Shown: positions 45,986 through 57,039, numbered from the stretch's first letter. The stretch: 64,000 bases of DNA from Aplectana chamaeleonis (GCA_029168955.1 JAPDOI010000063.1:372001-436000); one strand, 5' to 3'. The notes: generated from the sequence alone by a model not told the origin. Made by a program: numbers and translations.

Positions 45986-46071
45986 TGAGAGACAAGGCGG
46001 TCAAGGCTTACTTGACGTTCGCCCCATAACATGTCCTCGGTGGCCCTAATAGAGAAGGTAAATCTTAGTGG

Positions 46072-46368
46072 ATGGGCTATGAGAATCATGTTTACAAAAC
46101 ACAAAAATTCTGCCACAAAATAGGCCGGCAACAACTACAAAAGGAGGAGGTGTTCCTCCCAGAGGGAGGCCAAACGAAAGAAATTCGGCGCAAATTACCT
46201 ACAGCTGTAGAGCCACTTCAGACCAATTACTTCGGAACTCATAAAAACTTAACTGCATATTTACGTCTGAGGATAACGATTCCAAACTCCGACAATACGA
46301 AAACATCGTCTAGGAAGAAGGGCAGCCCGGAATGGAATCAGTCGAATGCTGTCAATACTCCACAGTAA
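46072..46368 (+). other. 98-codon open frame, status uncertain
   Basis: It reads KIGRQQLQKEEVFLPEGGQT, KEIRRKLPTAVEPLQTNYFG and ends with a serine/asparagine-rich stretch. Composition is plausible for protein, but no domain is recognised and the flanks do not show clear splice sites. A chance frame is equally likely. Confidence 0.2.
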
Positions 46369-46797
46369 GGCAAAAAAAGTTCAAAAAAAATCATTTTTTT
46401 TCTATTCCTTAATGAACAGCTTTCTGAAAAGTTCCTGGTCGACCATACACAAGAGGATAATGTAATGAGAAGCTTAGGTTAGCCTATGGAAAATACACAG
46501 TTAAAGTCAGAGTTGAGGTTGTTCTCACCTACTTGACTAGAAAAAGCGTGAATTTCACCTTGTTCCGATTTCTGAAAATTTAGAAACTCGTTCTTATCCC
46601 CGAACTGCAATTCCCGAATCCACGAAAATGAGTTCAATTTTCGTGTTTCAATTTCCGAGTTTTTGAGAACTCTTTACGACTTCTGAAATTTCGAATTTTG
46701 TCCTGCTCTCCCCTGATAGTAATTGGTCAGGTGTCTACAGTGAATCAACCAGAAATGCACAAATGCATAACATTTTTTCTTTCTTTGCTCTGCAAGC

Positions 46798-46946
46798 AGG
46801 TGCTTCCATTCGCAAACCATTTACCATGATCTTAGCCCAAAAACGGCTCTATTACCCGGAAAATCCTACCCTATTGCCAATAAATGGCTTATTTGCCTGC
46901 AACGAAAGGCGACTTGGTTGCATTCAGTTTACGGGCAGTCTTCACA
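46798..46946 (+). CDS. Candidate internal exon
   Basis: A pyrimidine-rich stretch TTTTTTCTTTCTTTGCTCTG precedes CAAGCAG, and GTAAAG follows. The frame reads AGASIRKPFTMILAQKRLYY, then PENPTLLPINGLFACNERRL and GCIQFTGSLH. It is free of stops and has varied composition. No family is recognised and no partner exon was found, so this is a weak call. Confidence 0.22.
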
Positions 46947-46951
46947 AGTAA

Positions 46952-47128
46952 AGAGTCTGCTTATCTGCTGTTCTATTCATTTTGCAATACATTTTCGAGA
47001 ATGCTCTTTCGATTTAGGAAATAAATGTCTCTCTAGTTCAGTCGATCAGTCGAAACAATCGATTTATTCGAGGAGCCGGACATTCAAAAAAAAGAACTAA
47101 TCGTGTGGTTCCTCAGTAACTCTATCCT
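46952..47128. other. Short spacer
   Basis: No feature recognised. Confidence 0.3.
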
Positions 47129-47132
47129 TTAA

Positions 47133-47753
47133 AGGCACAGTACACCCTAAGATATGAATTTTGTGATTTTTATCTGACTGTGTAGTGAACCCCTCCTGTT
47201 TTATACGTGCCAAGTGCGAGATCTCATTTCCTCCAAATAAGCGAGATATAATCGATCACCACAGGCCCGACCTCCTTCGCTCACCCCCCCCCCCGATGGG
47301 CCAGACCCCCAAACTCGATAGCAGCTAGATGAAAGGATGAATTCTCGAGAAGTCTTCGTTCTTCAGTCCATTGTCGGACTGTCTCCTAATCCTGGCTCGC
47401 TCTCGCACAACGATTCCGAATGACTTCGTAATATAGAAAATTGTCTGAGCTTCATTCTGCAACTTGTCGTATTGAAAATGATGAAACTCTTCTATGTTTT
47501 ATTCAGGCAACGTTTCGGGCCCTAAGCCCATTATCAAGCCATTCATGTTCGACAGATTGCGAATGAAGAGAAAAACAGGCCGAGAGAACTTGTCCACCAG
47601 TTTTTCGCAATCAAAATGTAGGCATCTTTGAGGAGCCATAACTTTGTTCAAAGGGGTCTCAGACGATTTCAGAGTTACCGCTGTGATCAGCGTGTGACTC
47701 TCCTCAAGATTACTATGAAAACTGAGAAGTAATTTCCTGGGTGTTCTGTGCCT
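47133..47753. mobile_element. TTAA-type MITE (AGGCACAGTACACCC), split by a Penelope-type insert
   Basis: The left end AGGCACAGTACACCCTAAGA follows TTAA (47129-47132). The right end GGGTGTTCTGTGCCT is followed by TCAA. It aligns with the element at 56554-57031 (GTGCCAAGTGCGAGAT, AATAAGCGAGATAT, CACCACAGGCCCGACC, CTGGCTCGCT). Removing the insert at 47424-47554 restores collinearity. A C13 run occurs near 47283. Confidence 0.82.
47424..47554 (-). mobile_element. 131 bp Penelope-type 3' end with 12 bp target duplication
   Basis: GATTCCGAATGA (47412-47423) and GATTGCGAATGA (47555-47566) flank it, and the homologous element near 56.83 kb has a single GATTGCGAATGA. On the minus strand the insert contains TTGATAA, T, stem GGGC/GCCC, GAAACG and then GAATAAAA. 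This is the same layout as the hammerhead-like motif of the 21.6 kb Penelope arms and the 13.6 kb region. It is 5'-truncated to about its last 130 bp. Confidence 0.65.
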
Positions 47754-47757
47754 TCAA

Positions 47758-48613
47758 ACAAAGTATTTGTCTGCGAAGGAACGATAATTCGCCATCTGTG
47801 TCCCAACTTTCGAAGCCATTCTTTAAACCAATTCCTACTCGGATGACCCGATCTGATACTCGAAACACGGCCGTACGAAAACATTTGTGACAGTCGAGTG
47901 TATCCTACATATGCGTTTCAGATGGTGATAAGTACAGACAAATAAAGTAAGGTGATGCATCCAGTAATTTTGAATTTACATCAGAAAGCATTGCCAGCAG
48001 ACAGAAAAAATGCAAATGTCAAGCTTCAGCCACAACAGCAAATTTAATTTACGAATTTTTCACTTCAACAAGCAACAATCGAGTTGGTAGGACTGAAAAG
48101 CTTATGACCATAGCTTTTTCTCTTCTGTCACAAATGCGGCATATGCATCTGGGTTCTTAGGAGGAATATGTTCTGTTATGGTAAGTTATAACAGCAGCAG
48201 TCTTCATAAATGAACACTGTGTCGCATCGCTCGTGGATAGACTATGCACCAAACCCTTGAGGGATTTGAAATACACGACTGCTCCTAGGAGAATAATCCT
48301 TGCATGCAGCAACGAAGCCGCCCAATTTAAATAGTCAGCTATCAGGCTGTCACTCATGAAAAAAAAAACTCACTTACTCACCTATTCCTTTGCAAACTAG
48401 ACACTTAAAACGAAAAACCAACACATTTTTATCCATAACTAACATTGATTTAAGGTATGAGAATCTTCACATTTCACTTTAGCAACACAAGAAATAAACA
48501 TTGTATACTAACAGAAAAACATACACTGATACAGGCAACACAACATTGAGAAGAACAAAACAGATTCGGAACTGCTTTAGTAGAGATTGCCACATGCCAT
48601 TTGGCTGCAACCA
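47758..48613. other. Unannotated stretch, probable 3' flank of the next exon
   Basis: No shared repeat. AT-rich sequence on the minus strand after the stop of the 48.6 kb exon would suit a 3' untranslated region (for example TATGGATAAAAATG near 48.43 kb), but no perfect AATAAA is placed. Confidence 0.3.
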
Positions 48614-48770
48614 CTATCTCATAGATATTGTAGCTGACGACACTGTCTTCCATACTATCGGAGTCGGTGGGAGTCTATTGTCGCTTCCCGTGGTCACATC
48701 GCATTCGAAATCGTTCGGCGACATCGCTGGCACACGATACAGATCACGATACGTTGGCCTTTCAATGTGG
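48614..48770 (-). CDS. Candidate terminal exon of a host gene
   Basis: On the minus strand, TTTGTGTTTCAG is followed by a frame of 51 codons starting one base into the exon. It reads HIERPTYRDLYRVPAMSPND, then FECDVTTGSDNRLPPTPIVW, KTVSSATISMR and TAG. The acceptor is the nematode TTTCAG consensus. The composition (ordered polar/hydrophobic mix, Pro-rich PPTPIVW) is the most gene-like in the window outside mobile elements, and the overlapping 122-codon plus-strand frame is judged a shadow. I do not recognise the protein. Upstream exons would lie at higher coordinates; a foldback at 48.82-49.2 kb would be in the intron. Confidence 0.4.
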
Positions 48771-48817
48771 CTGAAACACAAACACAACAAATCACAACAT
48801 GCATCACACTTTGGGGG

Positions 48818-49205
48818 AACTCAAACGCTAACGTCGGACAGGGAACGAGATTCTCATGCTGTAAAATAGCGTGTTTTGAAGTGTCGATTGCGTCCAGCAC
48901 TACTCGTTCTACGACATCATGGAAATTTTTGCTACCTCGGGGAATTCATTCCTAGACTTCCTTGTTTTATTTCGAAAGAAAACATAAGTTACATGATAAT
49001 TTACGTATAAAGAGATAAGAATGACAAAGCATTTCCAATTTAGGCTGAGTTTCAGTGAGTACAGGCAAATTAGAGGAACATTGTTGTCGATTTTTTTTCA
49101 TGATGTCGTAGAATGAGTAGTGTTGGACACAATCGACACACCTAAACACGCTATTTTACGGCATGAGAATTTCGTTCCCTGTCCGACGTTAGCGTTCGAG
49201 TGTGG
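48818..49205. repeat. Inverted-repeat element, ~110 bp arms
   Basis: CTAACGTCGGACAGGGAACG, CATGCTGTAAAATAGCGTGT and CTACGACATCATGGAAA at the left are inverted at the right (TCATGATGTCGTAGAATGAG, CACGCTATTTTACGGCATGA, GTCCGACGTTAG). The spacer is about 150 bp and AT-rich. A G9 run follows the right arm. Confidence 0.75.
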
Positions 49206-49209
49206 GGGG

Positions 49210-49543
49210 GGGTGTATCGTCTGGACGACTCTGCCACTATGGTCCGTGTTTTCAAATTAAGAAGCTGTGACACTGTTTGGCGGGAAGAGCGGAGCGGGAA
49301 GGCGAAAGGATGCTGTTCATCGATCGAATGATTTCGCCCGAACGGCTAATTAAATTACAAGGACGATACTAGCTTTTCGAGCTGCCCTATTTTTATTTAG
49401 GCCCTAGTTATACTTCGGAGTTTCGATGCCATTGACTTTTGCAGCATGTCTGCACTTGGTGAGATTTCGAAATTGATAAATCAATAGCAGACCTGCCGCA
49501 GAATTCAGCGGCAGCGAAACGCCACAGTACAACTAGGGCCTAA
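49210..49543. other. Unannotated spacer
   Basis: No gene or shared repeat recognised. Confidence 0.35.
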
Positions 49544-50640
49544 AGGCAGTTTTCACGATGATTTTCGTCCAAGTGTTTTTCACATAGAACAATGCGTTGG
49601 CCTCCAAGTGCTACCGAAATTGCGAAGAAACGGCGAGAAACGTATCAAAACGTCGTATTTCAGTGACATTTTTCTATAACATGTACTAGTTGTCCGATTG
49701 GATGGACATGATCATAGTGGTTGCCACCGGTAGAAAATTGGGTCAATCGAATATAGAAGAATATTTTATGCAAAGCAGGATTAGTTGGGGCCCTAAGGAA
49801 GGAACGGAGCAATAGAGAGGGGAGAATAGCTATGGACGAGTCCACAAAAGATTTCATAGCCACAACAAACCGTTCCTGTGATACTTAAAGGCAGCATACA
49901 CGCTCGTAAGTATAGTCGAGATAACAGCATAGATCGGTCCGCACGGCCCGTACTATGTCGTCAACGACGTTTAAAGCGCTGAAAACTGTCCAGGATGACA
50001 GTATTTGACAATGTTTGAGCAATCTTGCCTTCCACGCCCGTATCTTCACACCCCTTCGAGTAACAGAATGAGAATCGATACTTGTGAAAACGTGTGATAA
50101 TTGAGAGTGATAGCACTACCAAATGGGAGTGCACGAGAGAAATAGCTTGGTTTACTCAAGTATAACATGTCTGCATACCTGAAGACTCTCGTCCGCTTTC
50201 GAGAATGCCGCTCTACTTTGGCTGACCTCTTGAAATGGAGGATTTTATCAGTGCAAAAACATGTTATACTCAAGTGAACCAAGCTATTTCTCTCGTGCAC
50301 TCTCATTTGATAGTGCTATCACTCTCAATTATCACACGTTTTCACAAGTATCGATTCTCATTCTGTTACTCAAAGGGGTGTGGAAATACGGGCGTGGAAG
50401 GCAAGATTGCTCAAACATTGTCAAATACTGTCATCCTGGACAGTTTTCAGCGCTTCAAACGTCGTTGACGACATAGTACGGGCCGTGCGGACCGATCTAT
50501 GCTGTTATCTCGACTATGCTTACGAGCGTGTATGCTGCCTTTAAGAGGCGGGATGATACCTAAGGATTCGATGTACTTCTGGTGCGTTTTTCTCATCTCT
50601 TACGTCACTTCAGTTCCACTCGTGCGAAGTAGCGTGCATT
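49544..50640. mobile_element. TTAA-type MITE hosting the 652 bp foldback
   Basis: AGGCAGTTTTCACGATGATT starts a relative of the 31389-31849 element. Shared phrases are TTTTTCACATAGAACAATGC, AACGTCGTATTTCAGTGA and GGTCAATCGAATATAGAAG. It runs to GTGATAC where the foldback enters, then resumes with GATGATACC, GGTGCGTTTTTCTCA and TACGTCACTTCAGTTC. The right terminus is lost, so the end given is approximate. Confidence 0.7.
49889..50540. mobile_element. 652 bp foldback MITE with TTAA duplication, copy 2
   Basis: Same termini (AGGCAGCATACACGCTCG), same length and flanking TTAA (49885-49888 and 50541-50544) as the 12.77 kb copy. Differences are scattered single bases. It is nested in another TTAA-type element, so it inserted later than its host. 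Frames on both strands are arm-derived. Confidence 0.92.
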
Positions 50641-50644
50641 TAGA

Positions 50645-51566
50645 GCTAAATAGCCAAAGTATTCCCATGCGTTGCAACAAAGTGTTGAGGTCTGGAAGAC
50701 TGACGCCACTGGTCCATAGCACTCCTCCACACCACCGCTCGTAGGAATTGGTAAGATAGCACGCGAGTAGGGTTTACGCGTCTTCCCCCCCCCCTTTTTT
50801 TTGAACGACCCACTTCCAACTCAACTTCGAGCGAAACTGGGGTGATATTCATGACCCTTGCGTTGAAGGCTGCCTGACGGTATAGCCTCTGTTTGACTTT
50901 CTCAAGAATTCTGGTAATCAGCCGAGTTTGAAATTAGGTATCGCGGCAAAACGGGCATGCTCCTAGCATTGACCTTTCTCCGCTGTACATTGAAAACCTT
51001 GCTGATTCCCAAACTTCTGTACATTTGTAGTTCTCAAAGAAACCCCCAGAAAGGCTATACCATCAACGTCAGAGGCGTAGCCATCAACGTCAGAGGCATG
51101 AACATCCACAGAGTTTTGCTCAAAGTTGAGTTTGAAGCAGGGTATTCAAATAGGACGAAAATGACGCGAAAATACGCGCATTCTGACCAAACCCTACGAG
51201 CGGTGTTGTACCTAATAGACCGCGGTAGGTCCCATAGGCAGGAGATCTATGAGGTTCACTTCAGGAAACAAAGAAATTTGGCAAAAACCGTTCTCTGAAG
51301 GCAATAAGTGCCAGACATCAATCAGGCAATGACATAGCGACCCACGAAAGAAATTTGACATTTCTGGAATTACAAGATTGGAGATAGAAGACGTCTGTAG
51401 TTATTCGACCCATCACTACTTTTGATGAGAACATATTTTCGTAAAGTTCCACAATTAGGAAGACTCCCAGAGCACAAATAAATTTATTTAAGCAGAAGGA
51501 CTAGGACAAACATACTTCGGATGAAACAACAAGCAAACAACTCATTTTCAATTTGAACAGCATTTT
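50645..51566. other. Spacer with a 21 bp tandem pair
   Basis: CATCAACGTCAGAGGCGTAG is followed directly by CATCAACGTCAGAGGCATGA at about 51062-51103. The 113-codon frame at 50957-51298 covers it but has no domain. A C9T8 run lies near 50788. Confidence 0.35.
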
Positions 51567-51974
51567 TTGAGTGGCTTGCAACATGTGTTTCCCATTAAAG
51601 ATGCGCGCAAGTTACAATTACGCGTTCGAAACGCACAGAAGTTTCTAGATTGTCGTAAGTTCTTGTCGTTATCATGTCTGACAAAGCATGTATCTGCCTT
51701 AGATGGGCCGAATTCAAATTCAAACAACTTGATCGGTGACCGACCACAAATAGGTGAAGCCTGTCCGCCCACGCGGTCGCGTGCGTGTCCAGCGGCAGTC
51801 TCAGTCATTTTTCGGACCTCTAAATCGATTAGTAAGATGACTGAGCCAATAGTGGATAATATCCAAGTCAGCTCTCTGAAGCCGTGGGGTCTGGTCCAAA
51901 AACTGCATCAGAGACAGTCGCTCGACACGCGCGCCGACCGCTTGAGCAGACAGTCTAGTTGGGACAGACTTTAG
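51567..51974 (+). other. 135-codon open frame, strand uncertain
   Basis: The plus frame (MSGLQHVFPIKDARKLQLRV ... QRQSLDTRADRLSRQSSWDR) is open. On the minus strand the same DNA has an 86-codon frame, and a neighbouring ATG-less frame reads RLSLMQFLDQTPRLQRADLD and then IIHYWLSHLTNRFRGPKND. The minus-strand piece looks somewhat more like a retroelement or host protein. No domain is recognised on either strand, so this is left unresolved. Confidence 0.25.
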
Positions 51975-53150
51975 CTAATATCTTTAAATAATTGGAACTG
52001 ATATTAAAACTCAGATACTTTTTTAAAGAAATTCCGAAAATCGGAAGACGGTGGGAGAACGAATTCAATGGAAAAACTAGGACAGCTAAAATAACAGAAA
52101 ATGAAAGCAAGAATAAGTGCGAAACAAAACAAAGTCAATTTAATAGTTGCTTGCCAGTGAAGTAACCTCTCACTCAAAGCATGCGAATAATTTAAGTGCA
52201 CCGATTTAGCCTGTAAGCAACTTGAGTATGACCGTATTTCATGAGAAGTAATCTAAGAAAGCTGCGTGCAGGCCTCACGTAACTTGCACCGAAGTCACAG
52301 GTAAGTTGCTGGAAATTCCAAGGAAAGTTGTATAGATGACACACCCTAGAATAGACTTCAAAACACGGCTAACTTTCTATACTAACCATTCAACAAATAC
52401 ATTGGAACGAATAGACCCGGCGCGATCATTTGCGGTAAGCGTGCAGCATTCGCGACACCAACGATCAGCGGGGATTCGGTCGCAAGCGACGATTCATCGC
52501 CGCGGCGGCGCCCGTTCTCCCGTCTAATTTTAGCAAAAGAGATTAGACATATCTGGGTGTCTATTTCACCCTCAACAAACTAGTCTGGTATTCGCAATGT
52601 CGCAGCAGCTTATGGCACCTACAGTGAACCTGGCGTGGCGGAGATCACACGCGCACAGTTCATAGACTAGACTAGAATTTCTGAGGCAACTACAAGTAAC
52701 ATCGTAGACATTGGGGCGTTAATATTGCGCTGCTTTTTGTAGCTCAACAATATTGGCTCCGGAAACCGACAACATGGCACTTCTATGAAGCGCACGCTAT
52801 TTGCGTACTTACAGAACAAAATGGTGCAATCCAGAAAGAAATAAAACTAGTCTCCTAGTCTTGCGACGGCAGAAAAATCAATAGAAATTGCGAATCGAAA
52901 ACGAATTTCTGTTTGAACGACCCTCACCACTTGCAGACGGCGCGTAGAACTTGTTCGTTGGGAGCTAGTGGAGTGCCGGTGATGGTGCCGCGACCGACGC
53001 GCGTCATCATATCATCGAAACGACGAAGTTGCGATTTCGATCGCACTCTTCGATAACGGTATCTGAAAAAATCTAGAATCACTATAGATACCGAAGCAGT
53101 TTGATGCTATTGGACGGAAATTCGCATCGTACACAAACAAACTACGCACT
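51975..53150. other. Unannotated spacer
   Basis: CAAGTAACTT-like motifs near 52.2-52.33 kb recall the cluster at 28.9-29.6 kb. Otherwise no gene or shared repeat. Confidence 0.35.
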
Positions 53151-54800
53151 GGCCGCATTCGCTGCGCAGTGGTAATTGTGGCGTGCCAATTTCGGAAATG
53201 CGCAAACTCGGTAGTGCATATGCGCTTCTGCTCGCAATCGAGGGTGAAATATAGCGTAAAACCGCACCTATTTCGAAGCGCATACATCAGCGCGTCTAAA
53301 CGCCGCCGTTTGCTCACAAAAGCGATGATGCGCTGCGCACGCTCCCCCCCCCGCCCCAAACTAGCATGATACACGCACAAGTTTTCGTACACTAAATAGC
53401 GCAAAAAGTCCGCAGTGATGACGACGCGCAGAACAAACCGCGTATAAATCAGCGCTTTATAATGCGCGAAAGTGCAGTACGCTTCAAAATGTGGGACGCG
53501 CACTTCGGTCAGTATGACAGCTTTGGAGCCGAAAAAGTGAGCTGGCTTCAGCTTACTTCTGCAAGCGACATGGGATTATAGCGCAAACGCTACTTGATTG
53601 AGTATTATCAATCAAAGGCGCGTTGGTTTCATCTCAGTGACCAACCCGTCTTGCGCACCCTTGGCAACACGTAGCGCACAGTTTTGCAATGATGGTAGCT
53701 GGTATACCCCAAAGAAAACGCGCGCGCAGGTTTATTCTATGCGAGCGCGGTGGATATTGCAGCTCATTCTTGATAGCGCGTAACAATATTGTCGTTTGTC
53801 ATACACCGAATGCGTTTTTTTCAATGAGCGAAAAATATAGCGAAAACTGCATATATTTGAGAGCACCCGCATCAGCGCGGTTAGACAACACTATTTGCGC
53901 TCATTTGCGCACGAAATCGACAGTGCGCTGCGCGCACAGCAAACTGGTGCACGCCCACCATATCCCAATACACGTGAAAATTTAAACACAAGTGAGCGTG
54001 ACAGAACGCTGTGATAAGGACGCTTTCAACAAATCGCGTATAGACCCGCGCTGTATAATGCGAAAAAGCGCACTGTGCCGTCAAACTTGGCACGCGCACA
54101 ATTTCAGTCGTATATGCCAGCCTCGAAGATGAAAAAAAAAGATACCCGGGCGCGAAGGAATGGGTCATGGGTACGCTACGTTCGACAAGATGCGCGACAC
54201 TTCGATGGCTCCTTTCCACATTAATTGAAAAAGAGCGCATCGTCTTTTTCCACTGAAAGTGCGCAAGCCGCCCAAGCAGCAATGGAGTGGGCTTCATCTT
54301 AGCACCTTATAGCAGTAGTTGAATCCCACTTAACCCAGCGTTGCATACGATCTTCAGAGCCTACTTCTGCGACCATAGCTAGCCGCGCGACGCCACGCGA
54401 AGCGTGTGCCTAAACGAGTAGTCTCTACTCAAGGCGCAGTATTTTCACCTCAGTGACTAAGTCGTCTTGCAGACGCGCGGCAACACGCAGCGCACAGTTT
54501 TTCTAATAACGCATGTTGGTACACGCCATTTAAAATGCGCGCTCCATTTCATTCAACCCGAGCGCAGAGGATATTTGAGTACGCACACAGTAGCGCGCTA
54601 GAATATTGCCGTTTCTGCAAGCTTGCGCTCAAAACCGCGCGACTTTCACGACACGCACGCACAGATGCGTGATGGAGCAGCAAATCGCGCTCGAAAACTA
54701 TCGCGTTTATCGCGAAGTTGTAGTGTATACCAATCACGAAATAAATAGTACGCGCCTATTTCCAACAGTGTACGTTCGCTCTTTTACAGCGCAAAAAGCG
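53150..54800. repeat. Diverged long repeat units rich in GCGCA/CGCG
   Basis: Blocks recur in order: ATAGCGTAAAACCGCACCTA versus ATAGCGAAAACTGCATATAT; GCGCGTCTAAACGCCGCCG versus GCGCGGTTAGACAACAC; CGCGTATAAATCAGCGCT versus CGCGTATAGACCCGCGCT. TCAGTGACCAACCCGTCTTG versus TCAGTGACTAAGTCGTCTTG, followed by GCAACACG[T/C]AGCGCACAG, is the last. Offsets vary from about 580 to 820 bp because of indels. Frames here (including 163 and 138 codons on minus) follow from the repeat composition and lack motifs. Confidence 0.55.
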
Positions 54801-55004
54801 TAAGTGATCAAGTAACCAACCCAACAAACTCATAGACATTCGACAGGAACGACACTCCGACAAGTACGAAAACAAGGACAATTCCGATCGCCCACCACAG
54901 CACCACTGAAACAACGACTACTCTGTGGTGGATAACTTCTTGACGATACTCTGTGGTGGGTACCTTCGTGACGAGGAACTATCGCAGCAGGGGGGGGGGG
55001 GGGG

Positions 55005-55160
55005 GTACCATGACATCGCATTTGGCCACGCCCAGTTTTCTGCGTCACCGACGACTCACCTGATTTCGGAAGAAAAGGAAAACCCAGGATTGTTGTTCAG
55101 ATAGCGCGACTGCGCAGAAAAAGTGGGCGTTGTCAAGTGCGATACCATGGTGCCTCCTCC
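55005..55160. repeat. Short foldback after a G15 run
   Basis: GGTACCATGACATCGCATTT and CCACGCCCAGTTTTCTGCG are inverted as CGCAGAAAAAGTGGGCG and GTGCGATACCATGGTGCC. A long run of G immediately precedes it at about 54989-55004. One arm-like relative is at 6.1-6.25 kb. Confidence 0.65.
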
Positions 55161-56015
55161 CTGCTGGGATAGCTCCCGCAGCGATTATGAGTTTCAACAA
55201 ATAGCACGGTAACACCACGTGAGGCAGAGACGTTCCGCCACGTTCGCCCTACATTGCACGTTTTGACATGTTTCGATACCCTGACATGTTTTTACCACCC
55301 ATATCGGCTTTCAACTGTGGTGGCAACATGCCAGAACGTGCAGTCCAGTGCGCACTGGTTTTCGTGTTACTTTGCTATGCACTCGAAGTTGTAGTCGCGT
55401 AGGACATGATATATCGACAATCCTAGAAATGCCTCTTATATGTAAGTAGGAGCAAGAAAAAGTACGAGAAGTCCGAAGGCAAACATCAAGCTGAAAGATT
55501 GCCGTGAATGCGCCTAATAGGAGGCCCACTCTGACCTTTTGGGAACTTTTTCTGCACTTCATCAAAAGGGCGCATTCAACTAATGAGATACGACGGCCCA
55601 TCCGAACGTGTAGACACGTGGATTCCCACGTGGCGAAGAGGCATAAAACTTCGTCATACTGTGTAATTTCGAGTTGTACTAGATTGATTTAGCGAATTGA
55701 ATAAATTAAAGCGGACCGCCAGAGAGGGCGAACCGACTCACTTGGTGATTCATAGGAAATGAGAGGTGTCCCGAGTCTGCTATCTGTTGTGAGTTGATAA
55801 TTAATGAGCAGTGATAGGGTGGAGGTACTGTAGTGGTCATTCAGAAGGAATTACGAGTCTCCGATGCGATCATTTTGGCTTCTTGCGCGAGTACACGAAA
55901 AGCGTGGAGTCTGGGACGACTCGGGGAAGGGGATTTCATTTAGGACTCTCTTGCACGCTGGTCCTGCAGAGATCGTGCTTCAGCCAACGCTAGAGGATTC
56001 GTGTGTTGTAGGGTC
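55161..56015. other. Unannotated spacer
   Basis: No gene or clear repeat. CACGAAAAGCGTGGAGTCTG near 55.9 kb is the diverged match to 8.9 kb noted above. Confidence 0.35.
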
Positions 56016-56019
56016 TTAA

Positions 56020-56549
56020 AGGCACAGTCCAAGCTCAGAGGCGAAATCCAAGATTTCCACATAATTGTGAAGTAGACCCACCCCATATAACACCTGCCAA
56101 GGACCAGCTCTCGCTTCCTATGAATAAGCGAGATACAGGAGGAAGCCACCCTAAGGCGCCCATACCAGGAAGCCACCTTGCACGCTCCTTTTACGATCCT
56201 TCGAGCTCAACCGTGGCGAAACGAGCGATGATTTCCAATTAATTTTCCCCTCATTCTCAGCCTCTCTCTTTATCCAGTTTAGCTCACAAAAAATCGTTTG
56301 AAAATGACGGAAGTTACAAGCCTCGGACAACTCGTCCGCCATGCTTCCGTAGCTCAATTTTTGAGAGACCATAACTCCGTTCCCAGGGGGTCTTGTACGA
56401 TTGCAGAGACAACATTGCAATCAGCGTGGGGCCGTTTTCAAGATAGACAGGGTCTTGTACGATTGCAGAGACATCATTGCAATCAGCGTGGGGCCGTTTT
56501 CAAGATAGACAGAAAAACAGAAAAACGATTCTGAGGTGAGACTGTGCCT
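56020..56549. mobile_element. TTAA-type MITE (AGGCACAGTCCAAGC) with internal 62 bp duplication
   Basis: It begins AGGCACAGTCCAAGCTCAGA after TTAA and ends GAGACTGTGCCT. It is a relative of 39503-39978. Inside, 56388-56449 (GGGTCTTGTACGATTGCAGA ... AGATAGACA) is repeated immediately at 56450-56511 with one mismatch. The right flank TTGA is shared with the next element. Confidence 0.82.
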
Positions 56550-56553
56550 TTGA

Positions 56554-57031
56554 AGGCACAGTACACCCTCAGATATGGATTTTGAGATTTTCAGTTAATT
56601 GTGTAGAAGACCCCTTCTGTATAACACGTGCCAAAGCCGAGATATCAATTCCTCCGAATAAGCGAGATATTCGACCAACACAGGCTCGACCCTCCTTCGC
56701 TCACCACCACAGGCCCGGCCCCCTACCAGATTTACGAACTCGCTAAATGAATGACTAAATTCTCAACAAGTCATCGTTCTTCAGTACATTGCCGGTCTGT
56801 CTCCTCTTGTCCTGGCTCGCTTTAGCGCAACGATTGCGAATGAAGAGAATTACAGGCCTGAGACAACTCGTCCACCAAATTTTAACTTCAAATACTGGGC
56901 ATCTTTGAAGAGCCATAACTCTGTCTAAAGGGGGTCTTGGACGATTTCTGGGATACCACTGTGATCAGCGGGTGACTCTCTCCAAGACAAAAATGAAACC
57001 TGAAAATTCATTTTCTGGGTGTCCTGTGCCT
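56554..57031. mobile_element. TTAA-type MITE (AGGCACAGTACACCC), uninterrupted copy
   Basis: It begins AGGCACAGTACACCCTCAGA, ends GGTGTCCTGTGCCT and is flanked by TTGA and TCAA. It provides the empty site for the Penelope-type insert in the 47.1 kb copy (CAACGATTGCGAATGAAGAG is continuous). It abuts the preceding element head to tail. Confidence 0.82.
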
Positions 57032-57039
57032 TCAATGTA

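Noticed and set aside
53012..54297. 163- and 138-codon minus-strand frames
   Set aside because: They fall in GC-rich diverged repeats where stops are rare on both strands; no domain is seen and the repeated units do not encode the same peptide.
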